64,000 nucleotides of DNA from Parageobacillus caldoxylosilyticus NBRC 107762. GTDB lineage: Bacteria > Bacillota > Bacilli > Bacillales > Anoxybacillaceae. The notes under the pieces are model-generated. The model saw nothing but the letters and a program-made list of their open reading frames with translations, was not told where the DNA came from and made no database searches. Below are positions 62,901 to 64,000 of the stretch, in pieces. The stretch lies in the NCBI RefSeq assembly GCF_000632715.1, contig NZ_BAWO01000001.1, positions 81,033 to 145,032 of the forward strand, given 5' to 3'. The position numbers and the translations under genes were made by a program. How positions within the stretch are numbered: the stretch's first letter is position 1; every line of letters starts with the position of its first letter.

Positions 62901-64000
62901 AACCATTGCTCTCCTCGTCTTGCGGTTCGGTAAACACCCGCCCTTCTGCACGCGGAAATGCAGCAGCCGTTGGCGCGAACGGATATGCCGCTCCTGACAT
63001 ATACGATTGCGGCGGATACGGATAAAAAGCGGCTGGAGCCGGTGCATAGTAATGATGCGCAACTGGCGAAAACGATGGATAGACTGGCGGATACCATCCG
63101 TATCCTTGTACCATTGGCAACGGCGCATACGATCCAGAATAGGAGGCAGGTGCATATGTTGAAGACGGAGAATAACCAACAGATGGAATATGGAACTCTG
63201 TCGGATTTTCTACCTCTTCTTCTCCGTGATATCCCGGCATTGGCGGCGCTTCATCTGATTCACTGCTGCTTTCTTCGATTCCCGGAAACGCATGGGAACT
63301 GCTTTCCATCCCCCCGCTAGTGAACGGCTGGGTGTAAGACGGATAAGGAACCGGAACGGCTGGCATGGATGGAAAATAATATCCAGCGCCTGGAAACATC
63401 GGCGTTACTGGCACGCAGTGCTGCTGGGATATCGGCGCAGTTGGAAACGCCCCTGGCAAATACGGCTGCTGCATGATCGGAACATACGGAACTTTTGGCA
63501 GCTCCGGCGGTGGATTATCGTCATCCTGGAACGCTTTTTCTTTTTCTGTTTCTGCTTCGGCAGGACTTTCTAACTCTTGTTCCATAATCCCCGGCAAAAT
63601 ATTTTTCGGTTTTGGCGGAATCGGCGGAACGTTAGGAATAACATTCGAAAAGTTAATATTGACATTTGGCGTTACCGGTGGAATCGTATGTGACAGCGGT
63701 GGAATGTTGATCTGTTTTTCTTCAGAACCCAGTGCGTCATTAGATGTTCCGGACGGTTTGTTTCCCATTGATTTCGGCGCTTCATTGACCGGCGCTTTTG
63801 GCGCCTCATTGATCGGCACGTTTGGTGTCTCATTGATCGGTGCTTTCGGCGCTTCCTTGATCGGCGCTTTCGGCGCTTCTTGGATTGGCGCTTTTGGCGC
63901 TTCCTTGATCGGCGCTTTTGGCGCTTCCTTGATCGGCGCTTTTGGCGCCTCATTGATCGGCACGTTTGGCGCTTCCTTGATCGGCACGTTTGGCGCCTCA
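62887..64000 (-). CDS. safA: SafA-like spore coat morphogenetic protein (N-terminus beyond right edge)
   Basis: SafA, with an N-terminal LysM domain, anchors the inner coat to the cortex. The frame is open to the window edge, so the LysM part is not visible. What is seen is about 370 residues: a tandem octapeptide tract near KAPIKEAP (63769-64000), then a Pro/Asn linker with NIPPLSHTIPPVTPNVN, an acidic patch (EQELESPAEAETEKE), and a long Pro/Tyr/Gly-rich C-terminus (for example YPSFSPVAHHYYAPAP). This composition, and the place next to yrbC and the CoxA-like gene, identify SafA. It is followed by the CotS-type kinase. Confidence 0.85.
   Translation of the reverse strand, partial: EAPNVPIKEAPNVPINEAPKAPIKEAPKAPIKEAPKAPIQEAPKAPIKEAPKAPINETPNVPINEAPKAPVNEAPKSMGNKPSGTSNDALGSEEKQINIPPLSHTIPPVTPNVNINFSNVIPNVPPIPPKPKNILPGIMEQELESPAEAETEKEKAFQDDDNPPPELPKVPYVPIMQQPYLPGAFPTAPISQQHCVPVTPMFPGAGYYFPSMPAVPVPYPSYTQPFTSGGMESSSHAFPGIEESSSESDEAPPMPGYHGEEEVENPTEFHIPSVGYSPSSTYAPASYSGSYAPLPMVQGYGWYPPVYPSFSPVAHHYYAPAPAAFYPYPPQSYMSGAAYPFAPTAAAFPRAEGRVFTEPQDEESNGYDEP
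63769..64000 (-). repeat. 24-bp tandem repeat in safA encoding octapeptides
   Basis: Nine complete 24-base units (63769-63984) and a partial tenth up to the window edge, all in frame. The unit encodes P-I-K/N/Q-E-A-P-K/N-A/V; variants are PVNEAPKS, PINETPNV and PIQEAPKA. Near-identical units at 63840-63960 suggest recent expansion, and unit number probably varies between strains. Confidence 0.88.

Noticed and set aside
62901..63179. N-terminal extension of the kinase frame by about 90 residues
   Set aside because: It lies wholly within safA in another frame, is Arg/Gln-rich as expected for an out-of-frame reading, and the ribosome-binding site is at the later ATG cluster.
63672..63953. Arg/Lys-rich repetitive protein frame
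   Set aside because: Out-of-frame reading of the SafA octapeptide repeat.
63769..64000. CRISPR-like direct repeats
   Set aside because: Units are contiguous, 24 bases, without spacers, and encode an in-frame peptide repeat.

Overview
The window is a chromosomal housekeeping segment from an endospore-forming, low-to-mid G+C Bacillaceae. A thermophile of the Geobacillus/Parageobacillus/Anoxybacillus group is most likely. The evidence is the near-identity of the glutamate symporter to remembered GltT of G. stearothermophilus, many sporulation genes (sigK, pbpI, rsfA, spoVB, bofC, a CoxA-like lipoprotein, safA), and a gene order that follows the B. subtilis yrh-yrr-yrv-yrz-yrb region almost gene for gene. 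I see no rRNA, tRNA, IS element, prophage or CRISPR array.

Layout. 1-6.4 kb: end of pssA, motAB stator genes, a YtvI-like permease, a DedA protein, gltT, an uninterrupted sigK, and a 28-residue membrane-peptide ORF too short for ordinary gene calling. 6.4-10.7 kb: the methionine-to-cysteine operon yrrT-mtnN-mccA-mccB-yrhC, and yrzA. 10.7-19.7 kb: yrrS, pbpI, greA, udk, the tRNA hydroxyuridine/methoxyuridine set trhP2-trhP1-trmR, mltG, yrzB, ruvX, yrzL. 19.8-24.7 kb: alaS behind a T-box, yrrI, yrzQ (44 aa), yrzR, yrrD. 24.8-32.7 kb: recD2, yrrB, mnmA, its partner desulfurase yrvO, cymR, a YczE-like protein, rarA. 32.7-37.6 kb: a TetR regulator, an RND pump of SwrC type, and rsfA. 37.7-45.3 kb: tcdA, 6S RNA, aspS, hisS with a T-box, a small YrzK-like gene, dtd, relA. 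45.5-54.6 kb: apt, recJ, a CDF transporter, secDF, comN, spoVB, yrzE, yajC. 54.6-64 kb: tgt, queA, yrzS, ruvB, ruvA, bofC, yebC, a CoxA-like lipoprotein, nadE, a CotS-type kinase, and safA running off the right edge.

Themes. Anticodon-loop modification is concentrated here: TrmR/TrhP (U34), MnmA/YrvO (s2U34), TcdA (position 37), Tgt/QueA (Q34). These sit beside three aminoacyl-tRNA synthetases and D-aminoacyl-tRNA deacylase. DNA repair is represented by RuvX, RecD2, RarA, RecJ and RuvAB. Sulfur control links CymR at 30 kb with its expected target operon at 6-10 kb. Protein export has both SecDF and YajC. Sporulation genes are scattered throughout and include both pro-sigma-K and BofC, which influences its activation.

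Most of the window is well-known biology. The least ordinary points are cis-architectural: the greA terminator hairpin contains the pbpI ribosome-binding site; a complete safA terminator lies inside the first codons of the downstream kinase; the relA promoter spacer is a near-perfect palindrome; the alaS promoter overlaps the preceding stop codon; and there are two tiny genes. I did not find a convincing undescribed multi-gene system. Family assignments come from memory of homologues and visible motifs, not from searches.
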